The position numbers and the translations under genes are program-made. From UBA2396 sp038042175 (GTDB lineage: Bacteria > Planctomycetota > Phycisphaerae > Phycisphaerales > UBA1924), in the NCBI GenBank assembly GCA_964358855.1, contig CAYHQQ010000003.1, positions 62,001 to 126,000 on the forward strand: a DNA stretch of 64,000 nt, in the 5' to 3' direction. The notes beneath the pieces were generated by a model, which was given only the letters and a program-made list of their open reading frames with translations, did no database searches and was not told where the DNA came from. Below, piece after piece: positions 33,621 to 41,054 of the stretch (positions within the stretch are counted from its first letter, which is position 1; every line of letters begins with the position of its first letter).

Positions 33621-33941
33621 ATGACCGAAAAGCCCAAACCGATTCACACCCTCCGGCTCGGCCCGATCCAGGCGGCAATCTGGAGCAACCCGGGACAGCA
33701 CGGCCCGTTCTACAACGTCACCATCGACCGAAGGTTCAAGGACGCCCAAGACCAATGGCAGAGCAGCGGCTCATTTGGACGGGATGACCTCTTGATCGTC
33801 GCCAAAGTGGCCGACGCCGCACATACATATATATGTGAGCGTCAGGCGAGCGACCGTTCCGCCCAGGACGGGAACGGTCACGAGCCGACCGGCAGCCCTT
33901 CCGCCGCCCCGGCGGACTCGGGCAAGCGCCGGTCCCGGTGA
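33621..33941 (+). CDS. Small mobilisation-region protein, family member 1
   Basis: A 106-residue protein. The core (LRLGPIQAAIWSNPGQHGPF, then YNVTIDRRFKDAQDQW and DDLLIVAKVADAAHTYI) is a short beta-rich stretch followed by a helix. The tail is Pro/Ala/Arg rich. It resembles the protein at 37,683 and, less closely, those at 33,950 and 38,541. The order of strands then helix suggests a PC4-like single-stranded DNA-binding fold, but this is a guess from pattern. AAAGGAA precedes the ATG. It lies beside the relaxase genes on both sides. Confidence 0.72.
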   Translation: MTEKPKPIHTLRLGPIQAAIWSNPGQHGPFYNVTIDRRFKDAQDQWQSSGSFGRDDLLIVAKVADAAHTYICERQASDRSAQDGNGHEPTGSPSAAPADSGKRRSR

Positions 33942-33949
33942 GGTGCCCC

Positions 33950-34192
33950 ATGCAAAAAGCCACTCTCCTGCGCCGTATCCGGTGCGGCAACCTTGAAGCC
34001 ATCGTCGCATCAATCACGCTCAGTGATGGACAAGCACGTTATGGCGCGTTCTTTCAGCGTGTGCCCCGTTCCGACGACGCCGTAAGCAACGTGCTGTTCG
34101 ACTTCGGGGAACTGCTCACGCTCGGCAAGCTCGCACGGCTCGCCCACGCCGCCATGCAGAGCATCCTCTATCCCGACGACGAAGGCGACTAA
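33950..34192 (+). CDS. Small mobilisation-region protein, family member 2
   Basis: An 80-residue protein beginning MQKATLLRRIRCGNLEAIVA with the same strand-rich start and closing helix (GELLTLGKLARLAHAAMQSI) as the protein at 33,621, but much diverged. I used the ATG at 33,950 with GGTGAGG upstream; a GTG at 33,938 overlapping the previous stop is also possible. Its stop overlaps the convergent gene's stop by 4 bases. Function unknown. Confidence 0.62.
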   Translation: MQKATLLRRIRCGNLEAIVASITLSDGQARYGAFFQRVPRSDDAVSNVLFDFGELLTLGKLARLAHAAMQSILYPDDEGD

Positions 34193-34557
34193 CTGCGAAC
34201 TTCGATGGCGATCGTCTCCACGAAACTCTGTTGGCGATCGTCGTCGAAGCCGGTATCGCTCTCGTCGATCCGGGCAGCCACCTGTGCAAGGATGTGCTGA
34301 TAGAGCGGCGCGAGATTCCGCCCCCGAATCGTCACCTTCTTCTCCGTGAACTCCAGCTCGACCTTCTCTCCGCCAATCAAACGGGCACTCACCAAGTACC
34401 CGTATGGCAAGGCGGTGTGATCGCCGTTCTTGGCGACAAAGTCGATCATGCGCGGCGACGCCGCGGCATCCGACTTGAAGCCAAGGTCTTTCGGCTCCTC
34501 CCGCATCGCGGGCGCCGCCGACTTGCCCAAGTACCGATCGACCGGACTACCGCTCAT
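34189..34557 (-). CDS. Hypothetical protein coupled to the relaxase
   Basis: A 122-residue acidic protein, overlapping the relaxase 3' end by 11 bases with GAAGGGAG ahead of its ATG. The middle part (LPYGYLVSARLIGGEKVELE, then FTEKKVTIRGRNLAPLYQHI) reads as an antiparallel beta sheet followed by a helix. I do not recognise a family. Co-translation with the relaxase suggests a relaxosome or regulatory accessory. Confidence 0.65.
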   Translation of the reverse strand: MSGSPVDRYLGKSAAPAMREEPKDLGFKSDAAASPRMIDFVAKNGDHTALPYGYLVSARLIGGEKVELEFTEKKVTIRGRNLAPLYQHILAQVAARIDESDTGFDDDRQQSFVETIAIEVRS

Positions 34558-37303
34558 AGCCACGCTCCCTTCCTCTTGCTCGCGATTGCGTCCTTGATCG
34601 AGTTCGCTCTGCTCGTTGCGCCCGATCATTCTCGTACCACTTCAGCCGCACCATCGTTGCGGCATGTTGGCGGGACCGATCCGATGCCGTCGTTCCCGAC
34701 ATCAGCTCGTCCGCCGATCGCCGTGTGTTCAGTTTGCCCAGTGCGTCCACGATCGCCTGCCGATCGTCCGTGTAGATTCGCACGCCTTCACGACCCCGTG
34801 TGACCGACACATACACCTGTGCGGCACTGGCCGCAGCACCAGCCGACCGGCCCTGGGCGATCAGCACCCAATCGACCGTTCGGCCTTGGGCGGCATAGGA
34901 GGTGCTCACATAGCCGTGTGCGAACCGGCCAAAATCCGGCGATACCTCCCAGCCATTGTCCAGGCGGAGATTGCCGTCTTGAGTGAATCCTTCGACGCGA
35001 TACACGCTGCCATTGTTCACGCGGTGCTTTCCGTCTGCCGTCCGCCCGCCGCTGGTTGCCCGCACCGCATCGCCCGGCGAGATCCCGATGAAACGCTGTT
35101 CGTTGACACTGAAACTCGCGGCACGTTCCAGCGGCAGCACACGATCCTTGCCCGCCTTGTCGGTGACGCGGATTCGCCCATCGGCATCCCTGCCCGTGAC
35201 GACCAACCGATCGCCGGGCTTGAAACCGTTGCGGCCAGAACCGACCGCTCGTTGAAACTGAATCACCTGCCCTGCTTCGTAGTCAGCAGGGTCCGACCGC
35301 TTGGCCGCCGTCCACCCGAGATCCCGCAGTTGCGGCACGCTCCGTTCCTCTTGGCCGATCCGCCCATCGCTTCGCAGGGCCGCACGGATCAGCGAAGTGA
35401 TGTCATCCCCTTCTGCGTGCGTCGGGGCGACCACCAGCGGCGTTCGGCCACGACGCGTCAGGTCGAGATAGTCTTCGACCATCGGCACCCAATCGCGGTT
35501 GCCGACTTCCCGAATCGCCTTCAACCGATCCAGGGCGTCAATGCCCTTCGCAAACTTCCCGTCCGACAGCGCCTCAGACGCTTCTTTGTAGATGCCTTGT
35601 TGACGCACCACTTCCGTCAACTCTGCGGGAAGCAGACCGACACGAGTTTCCAACAACCGCAGAGCATCGCCGCGTTCGATCGGTGCGTGCTGTTTGCTGT
35701 CGCCGCACAGAATCACCCGTGCTTTGAGAGACTCAGCGAGCGAAAATACCTTTGCCATCGTTGGCGTTCCGATCAAGCCCGCTTCGTCAATCCACCAGAC
35801 TCGCCCGCGAGCTTCCTTTTGCAGTTGCGGATCGGCAAGGAATTTCGAGACCGTATCCGCTTCCGCAAAGCCAGCCTTGCGAAGCACGCCTCGCGATGCT
35901 TCGGCGGTGGGGGCGAGCACTGTGATCGCATGACCGCGAGACTTCATTTCCCGCCACGCTTCCCGCAGTAACGTTGTCTTGCCGGTTCCCGCTCCGCCTC
36001 GCAGCAGCATCACCCGGTCTTTGCTCGTCATCAAGTGCTCAAGTGCTCGCGTCTGTTGGCGGTTCAGACCCGTGAGGCCTCGCGTCCAAGGCTCCTTGGC
36101 TTCGAGTGCCTGACAGGTGCCCCGCCCTTCTCGGGCGAAGGCAAGCATCGACCGCTCCTCATGCAGCACCTCCCGCGTGGTCACGATCGAGAGCGTCCCT
36201 TCCTGACGCCGCAGCAACTCCGGGTCTTTCTGTGCGAGTGACCGAAGTGTCTCGGGCCGGAACTTGCCGAGCCCGACACGCAACGCCGTTTCCAGCAGAC
36301 GCGGCTCCGCGATGATGCTCTCCCGCTCGAATCGATCCGAGATCGCATGATCCAGACCTTTCCGAGCGGCGGAGAGTTCGTCGATGGGAATGGGGCGGTT
36401 GAGGCCGGTGCCACGAGCCACCTGCTCGACCGCACGGAGTTCCTCCGGCGTCATTCGCTTGAGCCACTGACTCCGCAGTTGCTCCGGTGTCAACTTCCCT
36501 TGCTTGCGCGAGCGGCTGCGTGCTCCCAAGCCCGCTTTGCGGCTTGGATCGGTCACGCCCAGTTTCTTTGCGAGGTCTTCGATCGCCTCCGTCCGCCGCG
36601 AGAACTTCTTTTTCGCGGAGGACGGGATGCCCGCCACATCCCATTCCTTTCCCTTCCGCTCGACCTCATATCCCAGCCGTTCCAGCCGCCACGCCAGGCG
36701 GCTGTAGAACGCCGCCTCGTGGTACGGCATATCCCGCTTGATGTCGCGGAACTGAGCCGCCTTCATCCGCTTTTCGTCTTGGTCATAGGTCGCGTTGAAC
36801 GCAAAGCAGTGGACGTGCAAATGCGGATCGGGAACGCCATCGATCGGGCGAGTGGTCGTGTGCAAGAACTCTCCCCACACCAGCTCGCCGGTTGCCCGTT
36901 CATCCTGTTTGCCGTCGGTGCGAACCCGCGTCCGCGTCTGCGCTTCAAGTTCCCGCATCGTCTCATTGGCCGAATCACGGATCGCATCGAGAATGCGTCC
37001 GTCCTTCGAGACTAGATGCAGCACCGACACGCCCTTGGGAACGTGGAAGTTGATGTCGTAGCCAACGGTGCGGTCGTCATCCGTGCGCGGTGTCAGCGAT
37101 TCGCCGGTACGCGGATGCAGATTCTCCGCGAGTTTCGCAAACTCATCACGTGTGACGGTCGCGTCAAGACCGAGCCGCTTGCCGAGCTCGCCGCACCATC
37201 GCCCGTTCTGCTCTTCAGCGGTGTAGTAGTCACCGCCTTGCAGTGCCGCGGTGTAGTAGTCCTTCACCTCGCGGCCAGACCGGAATTGGTGCATTCGGAG
37301 CAT
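34547..37303 (-). CDS. MobF-type relaxase-helicase
   Basis: A 918-residue conjugative relaxase (TrwC/TraI type) that nicks and unwinds the transferred strand. The N-terminal relaxase domain starts MLRMHQFRSGREVKDYYTAA, where the YY pair sits near residues 16-17. The three-histidine metal site is PDPHLHVHCFAFN near residue 180. An SF1 helicase follows with Walker A LLRGGAGTGKTTLLREAW near 450 and WIDEAGLIG. I chose the ATG at 37,303 because MobF proteins begin close to this motif; the frame is open to a GTG at 37,405. The C-terminal 40 residues are very Arg/Glu rich. Confidence 0.92.
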   Translation of the reverse strand: MLRMHQFRSGREVKDYYTAALQGGDYYTAEEQNGRWCGELGKRLGLDATVTRDEFAKLAENLHPRTGESLTPRTDDDRTVGYDINFHVPKGVSVLHLVSKDGRILDAIRDSANETMRELEAQTRTRVRTDGKQDERATGELVWGEFLHTTTRPIDGVPDPHLHVHCFAFNATYDQDEKRMKAAQFRDIKRDMPYHEAAFYSRLAWRLERLGYEVERKGKEWDVAGIPSSAKKKFSRRTEAIEDLAKKLGVTDPSRKAGLGARSRSRKQGKLTPEQLRSQWLKRMTPEELRAVEQVARGTGLNRPIPIDELSAARKGLDHAISDRFERESIIAEPRLLETALRVGLGKFRPETLRSLAQKDPELLRRQEGTLSIVTTREVLHEERSMLAFAREGRGTCQALEAKEPWTRGLTGLNRQQTRALEHLMTSKDRVMLLRGGAGTGKTTLLREAWREMKSRGHAITVLAPTAEASRGVLRKAGFAEADTVSKFLADPQLQKEARGRVWWIDEAGLIGTPTMAKVFSLAESLKARVILCGDSKQHAPIERGDALRLLETRVGLLPAELTEVVRQQGIYKEASEALSDGKFAKGIDALDRLKAIREVGNRDWVPMVEDYLDLTRRGRTPLVVAPTHAEGDDITSLIRAALRSDGRIGQEERSVPQLRDLGWTAAKRSDPADYEAGQVIQFQRAVGSGRNGFKPGDRLVVTGRDADGRIRVTDKAGKDRVLPLERAASFSVNEQRFIGISPGDAVRATSGGRTADGKHRVNNGSVYRVEGFTQDGNLRLDNGWEVSPDFGRFAHGYVSTSYAAQGRTVDWVLIAQGRSAGAAASAAQVYVSVTRGREGVRIYTDDRQAIVDALGKLNTRRSADELMSGTTASDRSRQHAATMVRLKWYENDRAQRAERTRSRTQSRARGRERGYER

Positions 37304-37682
37304 GCCGGATTGTACAAGACCATCGGCATCGGATGCTCGCGAGGCACGCCACGCCGGCAGCGGTCGAACCCGATGCGGTGATTGCGGCATTTCGACTGTC
37401 CGCACGATCGCGTTTTCGCCATGCGCGATTGCCGATCACTCACATCCCGTGACGTGTTGAGCTGTTTTCGTCTTCGCTCCACGTTGCCGGTTGAAGTCTG
37501 ATGGTCTTGACCTCGGATGCTCGCCGGTAAAGCGGCCGCCCATCTTCCTCGGCCAATCGGCCTCGTGCAGACGGGAGACCCCGGCGGGCTTCGCCCGGCT
37601 CGGGGCGGCTTTCGCTTGACCGGCTGCGCTCCTCGGTCCCCTACGGGCGACCAACTTCAACCCGCAACTAACGGAGCTACAC
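37304..37682. other. Non-coding gap upstream of the relaxase; candidate oriT region
   Basis: This gap separates the divergent relaxase and family-member 3 genes, the usual place for an origin of transfer. A hairpin CGGGC-TTC-GCCCG lies at 37,585-37,597 inside a GC-rich stretch. A minus-strand frame over 37,436-37,684 is Arg/Ala rich with no start signal. No nic site can be assigned. Confidence 0.35.
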
Positions 37683-38006
37683 ATGACTACAACAACTCAA
37701 CCCGCCAAACGATTCAAACTTGGTTCAATCAATCTCGCCGTTTGGCCGAACCGTGATCGAGCCGGAAGATCGTTCTACACAACAACCATCTCCCGCTCGT
37801 ATCGGGATCAATCCGGCAAGTGGGCCGACTCGGGATCGCTGCGACCATCCGACCTCCCTGTGGTCCGGGACCTCTCTGCGAAGGCTCTCGAATGGATCAC
37901 CGCTCATCCTCCGGCGACATCGGTTGAAAAGGCCGAGCCTGAACCGGAGCCTGAGCCCGCCCTTGCAGCACTGCTCTCGCTCATCGAGAAACAGTTTGCA
38001 CGCTAA
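37683..38006 (+). CDS. Small mobilisation-region protein, family member 3
   Basis: A 107-residue protein close in pattern to the one at 33,621: FKLGSINLAVWPNRDRAGRS, FYTTTISRSYRDQSGKWADS and a helix SDLPVVRDLSAKALEWI. The tail contains a Glu/Pro repeat (EPEPEPEP). It is divergent from the relaxase gene and first of three small plus-strand genes. Possibly a single-stranded DNA-binding accessory of transfer; inferred only from pattern and place. Confidence 0.72.
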   Translation: MTTTTQPAKRFKLGSINLAVWPNRDRAGRSFYTTTISRSYRDQSGKWADSGSLRPSDLPVVRDLSAKALEWITAHPPATSVEKAEPEPEPEPALAALLSLIEKQFAR

Positions 38007-38068
38007 CGACTCTTCAACCTACGGCCCCGCCGACCAATGGCGGGGCCACTACACAAAGGACCTACAAA

Positions 38069-38407
38069 ATGGCATTCACTTCATACCGAGTCATCATGGA
38101 CACCGAAACCGAGCAAGAGTTTCGCTCACTCGCCGCTGCCGACGATGCCGATGCCGCGATCGCGCAGATCAGACTTCAGATGGAGCGCTTTCACAAACCG
38201 CGGCGCAACTGGTGGTTCTCTCGCGATTGCTTGCCAGTCTACCGCGCCCACGTCGATTGGTTGGGTATTTGCGTGCTCTATGTCCAGGTCCGCCGCACGC
38301 TGCACGTTCTGCGTGCTCTTCCCGTGGAAGAGGCCGGTCTGTTCGCCCGCCAGCGGGCAACGTGCCTTCTGGACTACGAGACGTTTTACGACCGCAGGGC
38401 TCCGTAG
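38069..38407 (+). CDS. Hypothetical protein
   Basis: A 112-residue soluble protein, Ala/Asp rich at the start (RSLAAADDADAAIAQIRLQM) and aromatic/Arg rich in the middle (KPRRNWWFSRDCLPVYRAHV). No family recognised. It sits 62 bases after family member 3 in the same direction, with a weak AAAGGA site upstream. Homologues, if any, would be expected on similar elements. Confidence 0.6.
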   Translation: MAFTSYRVIMDTETEQEFRSLAAADDADAAIAQIRLQMERFHKPRRNWWFSRDCLPVYRAHVDWLGICVLYVQVRRTLHVLRALPVEEAGLFARQRATCLLDYETFYDRRAP

Positions 38408-38540
38408 CCCCCTCCCGTACCTCCCGCTCCAAGTTGCCGGGGCGGGAGCGCGGCATTCTCTCGCCGCTTCAACTGTGCTCCAAGGTTCGATCGCTCGCGT
38501 CGCCCGCGAGCTTGATCTCAACCCAACCAAGGAGACATGA

Positions 38541-39035
38541 ATGGCTACACCAAAACCCAAACACATCGCCGTCGTCGGCAACGTCCGCCTCACCGTGCTC
38601 GGCGGAACCGCCAGCCACCGAAGGGAGGCGTCCGGCCTTTTGCTCGAACGCCGCCCCGACGCCAACTCAGAAAACTGGTACCCAGCCGCCGGGTTCCGAA
38701 TGGACGACCTGGAGTCCATCGGCGAGGCGGTTCGATCCGCGATTCAGTTTCTGCGTCCCGACTCCCAAGCGTCCGAGGTGCCCCCGAACGGTGAGCAGTC
38801 CCCAGCCACGGTGTCGGTCGGCGAAGCCGCCGCCCAGGCACCCGCTTCGGACGCTTTGGAGGAACCCCCGTTCGAGCCGACCGGACCGGCCAAGCCGGTG
38901 CCGACCGGACTCTCACCAGCCCGCAAGCCGACTCGCGTACCGGGCGCCAGACCGCCAGGCCGGATCAAGCCGAAGGACACCCCCGCCAAGTCCACTCGCA
39001 GACCGAACCACAAGTCAAAGGCACGGACGCGTTGA
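38541..39035 (+). CDS. Small mobilisation-region protein, family member 4, with basic tail
   Basis: A 164-residue protein. The first 75 residues (HIAVVGNVRLTVLGGTASHR, WYPAAGFRMDDLESIGEAV) follow the same strand-then-helix plan as the small proteins at 33,621 and 37,683. The remaining 90 are Pro/Ala/Lys/Arg rich and end in a strongly basic stretch, suited to nucleic-acid binding. AAGGAG precedes the ATG. Function unknown. Confidence 0.65.
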   Translation: MATPKPKHIAVVGNVRLTVLGGTASHRREASGLLLERRPDANSENWYPAAGFRMDDLESIGEAVRSAIQFLRPDSQASEVPPNGEQSPATVSVGEAAAQAPASDALEEPPFEPTGPAKPVPTGLSPARKPTRVPGARPPGRIKPKDTPAKSTRRPNHKSKARTR

Positions 39036-39324
39036 GTCTGAGGTCGCGTTCGCTGGCGTTGACAGATCATCAACGTCCAGCGGAACTCGGCACGGCTTTT
39101 TGTGACGGAAGGAGGGGCGTTTGGGTCGCGGCGGCAGATGATGGGATTTTCTACAGGCGTCTTCCCTTAGCGTCGCTAAGGCCGCACCCAAGCCGGGCAA
39201 AATCGGGTATCGTTTGGACGCCGAGAATGCTCCCGTATGCCGCCTCAGTGTAGCCGATTTGAGCCCGATTTCGTCGCCAAGCCCGCCCAACGCGTTCAGA
39301 AAGCCATTCTCGGTGCCCCGACCC

Positions 39325-39395
39325 GAGCGATAGAGAGGCTTGCTAACGCTCAAAAATCGCTCTATAGTGAGCGATAGAAAGGTTTCCTATCGCTC
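39325..39395. promoter_or_regulatory. Repeated GAGCGAT half-sites upstream of fic
   Basis: GAGCGAT occurs at 39,325-39,331 and 39,369-39,375. Its complement ATCGCTC occurs at 39,356-39,362 and 39,389-39,395. The middle two form a perfect inverted repeat with a 6-base spacer, and the last abuts the fic start codon. No Shine-Dalgarno site is present, so bound protein or a leaderless mRNA may control translation start. Bases 39,036-39,324 hold nothing else I can support. Confidence 0.65.
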
Positions 39396-40568
39396 ATGCT
39401 CTGGAACTGGCAACGGCCTGATTGGCCCCTCTTCACGTGGGAGTTTGCTCGGCTCGCGAAAGCCGAGGAGCAGTTTTTGCTTGGGGCCGGGATCTTCCTG
39501 GGAACGGTCACGCACCTTGCGGATGAGGACCGCGATCAACTCACCGTCGAGGCGATGAGCGACGAGGCGGTCACTACCTCCGAAATCGAGGGCGAGATTC
39601 TGGACCGCGACAGCGTCCAGTCATCCATCCGTCGGCAGCTTGGATTGATCTCAGACCGGCGCCGGGTGAAGCCCGCGGAGCAGGGCATCGGTGAGCTGGT
39701 CGTTGACCTCTACCGCCACTACGCCAAACCCTTGGACGAGAAAACGCTGTTCGCCTGGCACCGGATGATTTGCCAAGGCCGGACTGATCTCCGCGACATC
39801 GGGCGATACCGCACTCACCCCGAACCGATGCAGGTCGTCTCCGGCAAGATTTACGATCCCAATGTCCACTTCGAGGCTCCACCGTCGGAGCGAGTCGGCG
39901 CTGAGATGGCTCGCTATCTCGACTGGTTCAATCGCACCGCTCCCGGCGGCTCAGATCCGCTCCCTGTTCTGACCCGGGCCGGGATCGCTCACCTCTACTT
40001 CGAGAGCATCCACCCGTTTGAGGATGGCAATGGCCGGGTGGGGCGGGCGATCGCGGAGAAGGTGCTAGCTCAGAGTCTCGGTCGTCCCTCTCTGACCGCA
40101 CTTGCGTCAACCATCCTCGTCAACCGCACCGCCTACTACGACGCGCTTGAAGCGGCAAACAAGAAGAACGAAGTCACGAACTGGCTGGCGTGGTTCGCGG
40201 GCATCGGAATCGAGGCGCAGCAACGCACCCTTGTCCAGGTCGAGTTCCTGATCGCCAAGACCAAACTGCTCGATCAGTCCCGTGACCGGCTGAATGATCG
40301 TCAGCGCAAGGTGCTGGTTCGTGTATTGAGAGAAGGACCGGACGGCTTCGTGGGCGGCCTGAGTGCCAGCAACTTCGTCGCCATCGCGAAGACCTCTCCC
40401 GCCACCGCCCGGCGAGACCTTGCTGAAATGGTCGAGCTTGGCGTTTTGAGTCGCACCGGCGAGAAGCGGCACGCGCGATACCACCTTCCGATTCCGTTGC
40501 GGCCAGTGCCGCGAATCACCATCGACGAGAACGGCGAGATCATCCGAACCCCAAGACCAAAGAGTTGA
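39396..40568 (+). CDS. fic: Fic-family protein with N-terminal DUF4172-like and C-terminal winged-helix parts
   Basis: A 390-residue enzyme expected to add AMP or a similar group to a target protein. The N-terminal 80 residues (WNWQRPDWPLFTWEF) match DUF4172. The inhibitory helix motif is TSEIEG near residue 62 (S/T-x3-E-G). The complete active site HPFEDGNGRVGR is near residues 206-217. The C-terminal part (SNFVAIAKTSPATARRDLAE) is a winged helix like transcription factors. An autoregulator that binds the repeats at its own start is likely. It may be a toxin or a regulator. Confidence 0.9.
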   Translation: MLWNWQRPDWPLFTWEFARLAKAEEQFLLGAGIFLGTVTHLADEDRDQLTVEAMSDEAVTTSEIEGEILDRDSVQSSIRRQLGLISDRRRVKPAEQGIGELVVDLYRHYAKPLDEKTLFAWHRMICQGRTDLRDIGRYRTHPEPMQVVSGKIYDPNVHFEAPPSERVGAEMARYLDWFNRTAPGGSDPLPVLTRAGIAHLYFESIHPFEDGNGRVGRAIAEKVLAQSLGRPSLTALASTILVNRTAYYDALEAANKKNEVTNWLAWFAGIGIEAQQRTLVQVEFLIAKTKLLDQSRDRLNDRQRKVLVRVLREGPDGFVGGLSASNFVAIAKTSPATARRDLAEMVELGVLSRTGEKRHARYHLPIPLRPVPRITIDENGEIIRTPRPKS

Positions 40569-40582
40569 CCATGAGCCATTTT

Positions 40583-40606
40583 TCTGGCGCGCATTTGGCG
40601 CGCAAC
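40583..40606 (+). repeat. Direct repeat with two TGGCGCGCA units (left of tRNA fragment)
   Basis: TGGCGCGCA appears twice, 2 bases apart, after TC. A near-identical copy lies at 40,836-40,859 (20 of 24 bases). The two copies flank the tRNA-Pro fragment at 40,742-40,788, as integrase arm sites would. Confidence 0.5.
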
Positions 40607-40741
40607 TACTCCAAAATCTCCGCAACGATGGCGCTCATCGCCGGTGCCGACCCGTCAACAAATCGCGATGTTGGGTGGGCTTCCTGCGGTTTCCTGGTGG
40701 TTGCTGGTGCATCAGAGTGCATCCAGCACAGAGGGGAACGA

Positions 40742-40788
40742 CGTTCGGGACGCAGGGGTCGCAGGTTCGAATCCTGTCACTCCGACCA
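40742..40788 (+). pseudogene. tRNA-Pro(CGG) 3' fragment, old attachment site
   Basis: Forty-seven bases match the 3' half of a tRNA-Pro: the anticodon loop TTCGGGA, the T arm with GGTTCGAATCC, the acceptor strand CACTCCG and an encoded terminal ACCA. The 5' half is absent and the sequence before the anticodon loop does not pair. Fragments from the anticodon loop to the 3' end are what tRNA-targeting integrases leave behind. It lies in a 486-base gap (40,569-41,054) with no credible gene. Confidence 0.75.
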
Positions 40789-40835
40789 ATCTTTTCAAAG
40801 GGTTGGCGGTGGCTCGACGCCCCGTACTGTCACTG

Positions 40836-40859
40836 TCTGGCGCGCAACTGGCGCGCACG
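40836..40859 (+). repeat. Direct repeat with two TGGCGCGCA units (right of tRNA fragment)
   Basis: Second copy of the element described at 40,583-40,606, with the two TGGCGCGCA units again 2 bases apart. Placed 48 bases after the tRNA-Pro fragment. Confidence 0.5.
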
Positions 40860-41054
40860 GAACGCATCCACCCTGGCGACACCGCGCGAACCAGAGGTTT
40901 CCAACCAGACGCACTTTGTTTTTTCTTTCAGACGATCATCCACAGGAGAGCCCACTTGTACAAAAGTCTTTCTAACCAGATCTTGCTGTGATAGTACGTT
41001 CCTTGCCGCCGAACATCACGAATGATCGGTCGAGCTCGCCAGTTGTGATGAGGC

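Noticed and set aside
37436..37684. 82-codon minus-strand frame upstream of the relaxase
   Set aside because: Arg/Ala/Pro rich, no ribosome-binding site, and lies in the expected oriT gap.
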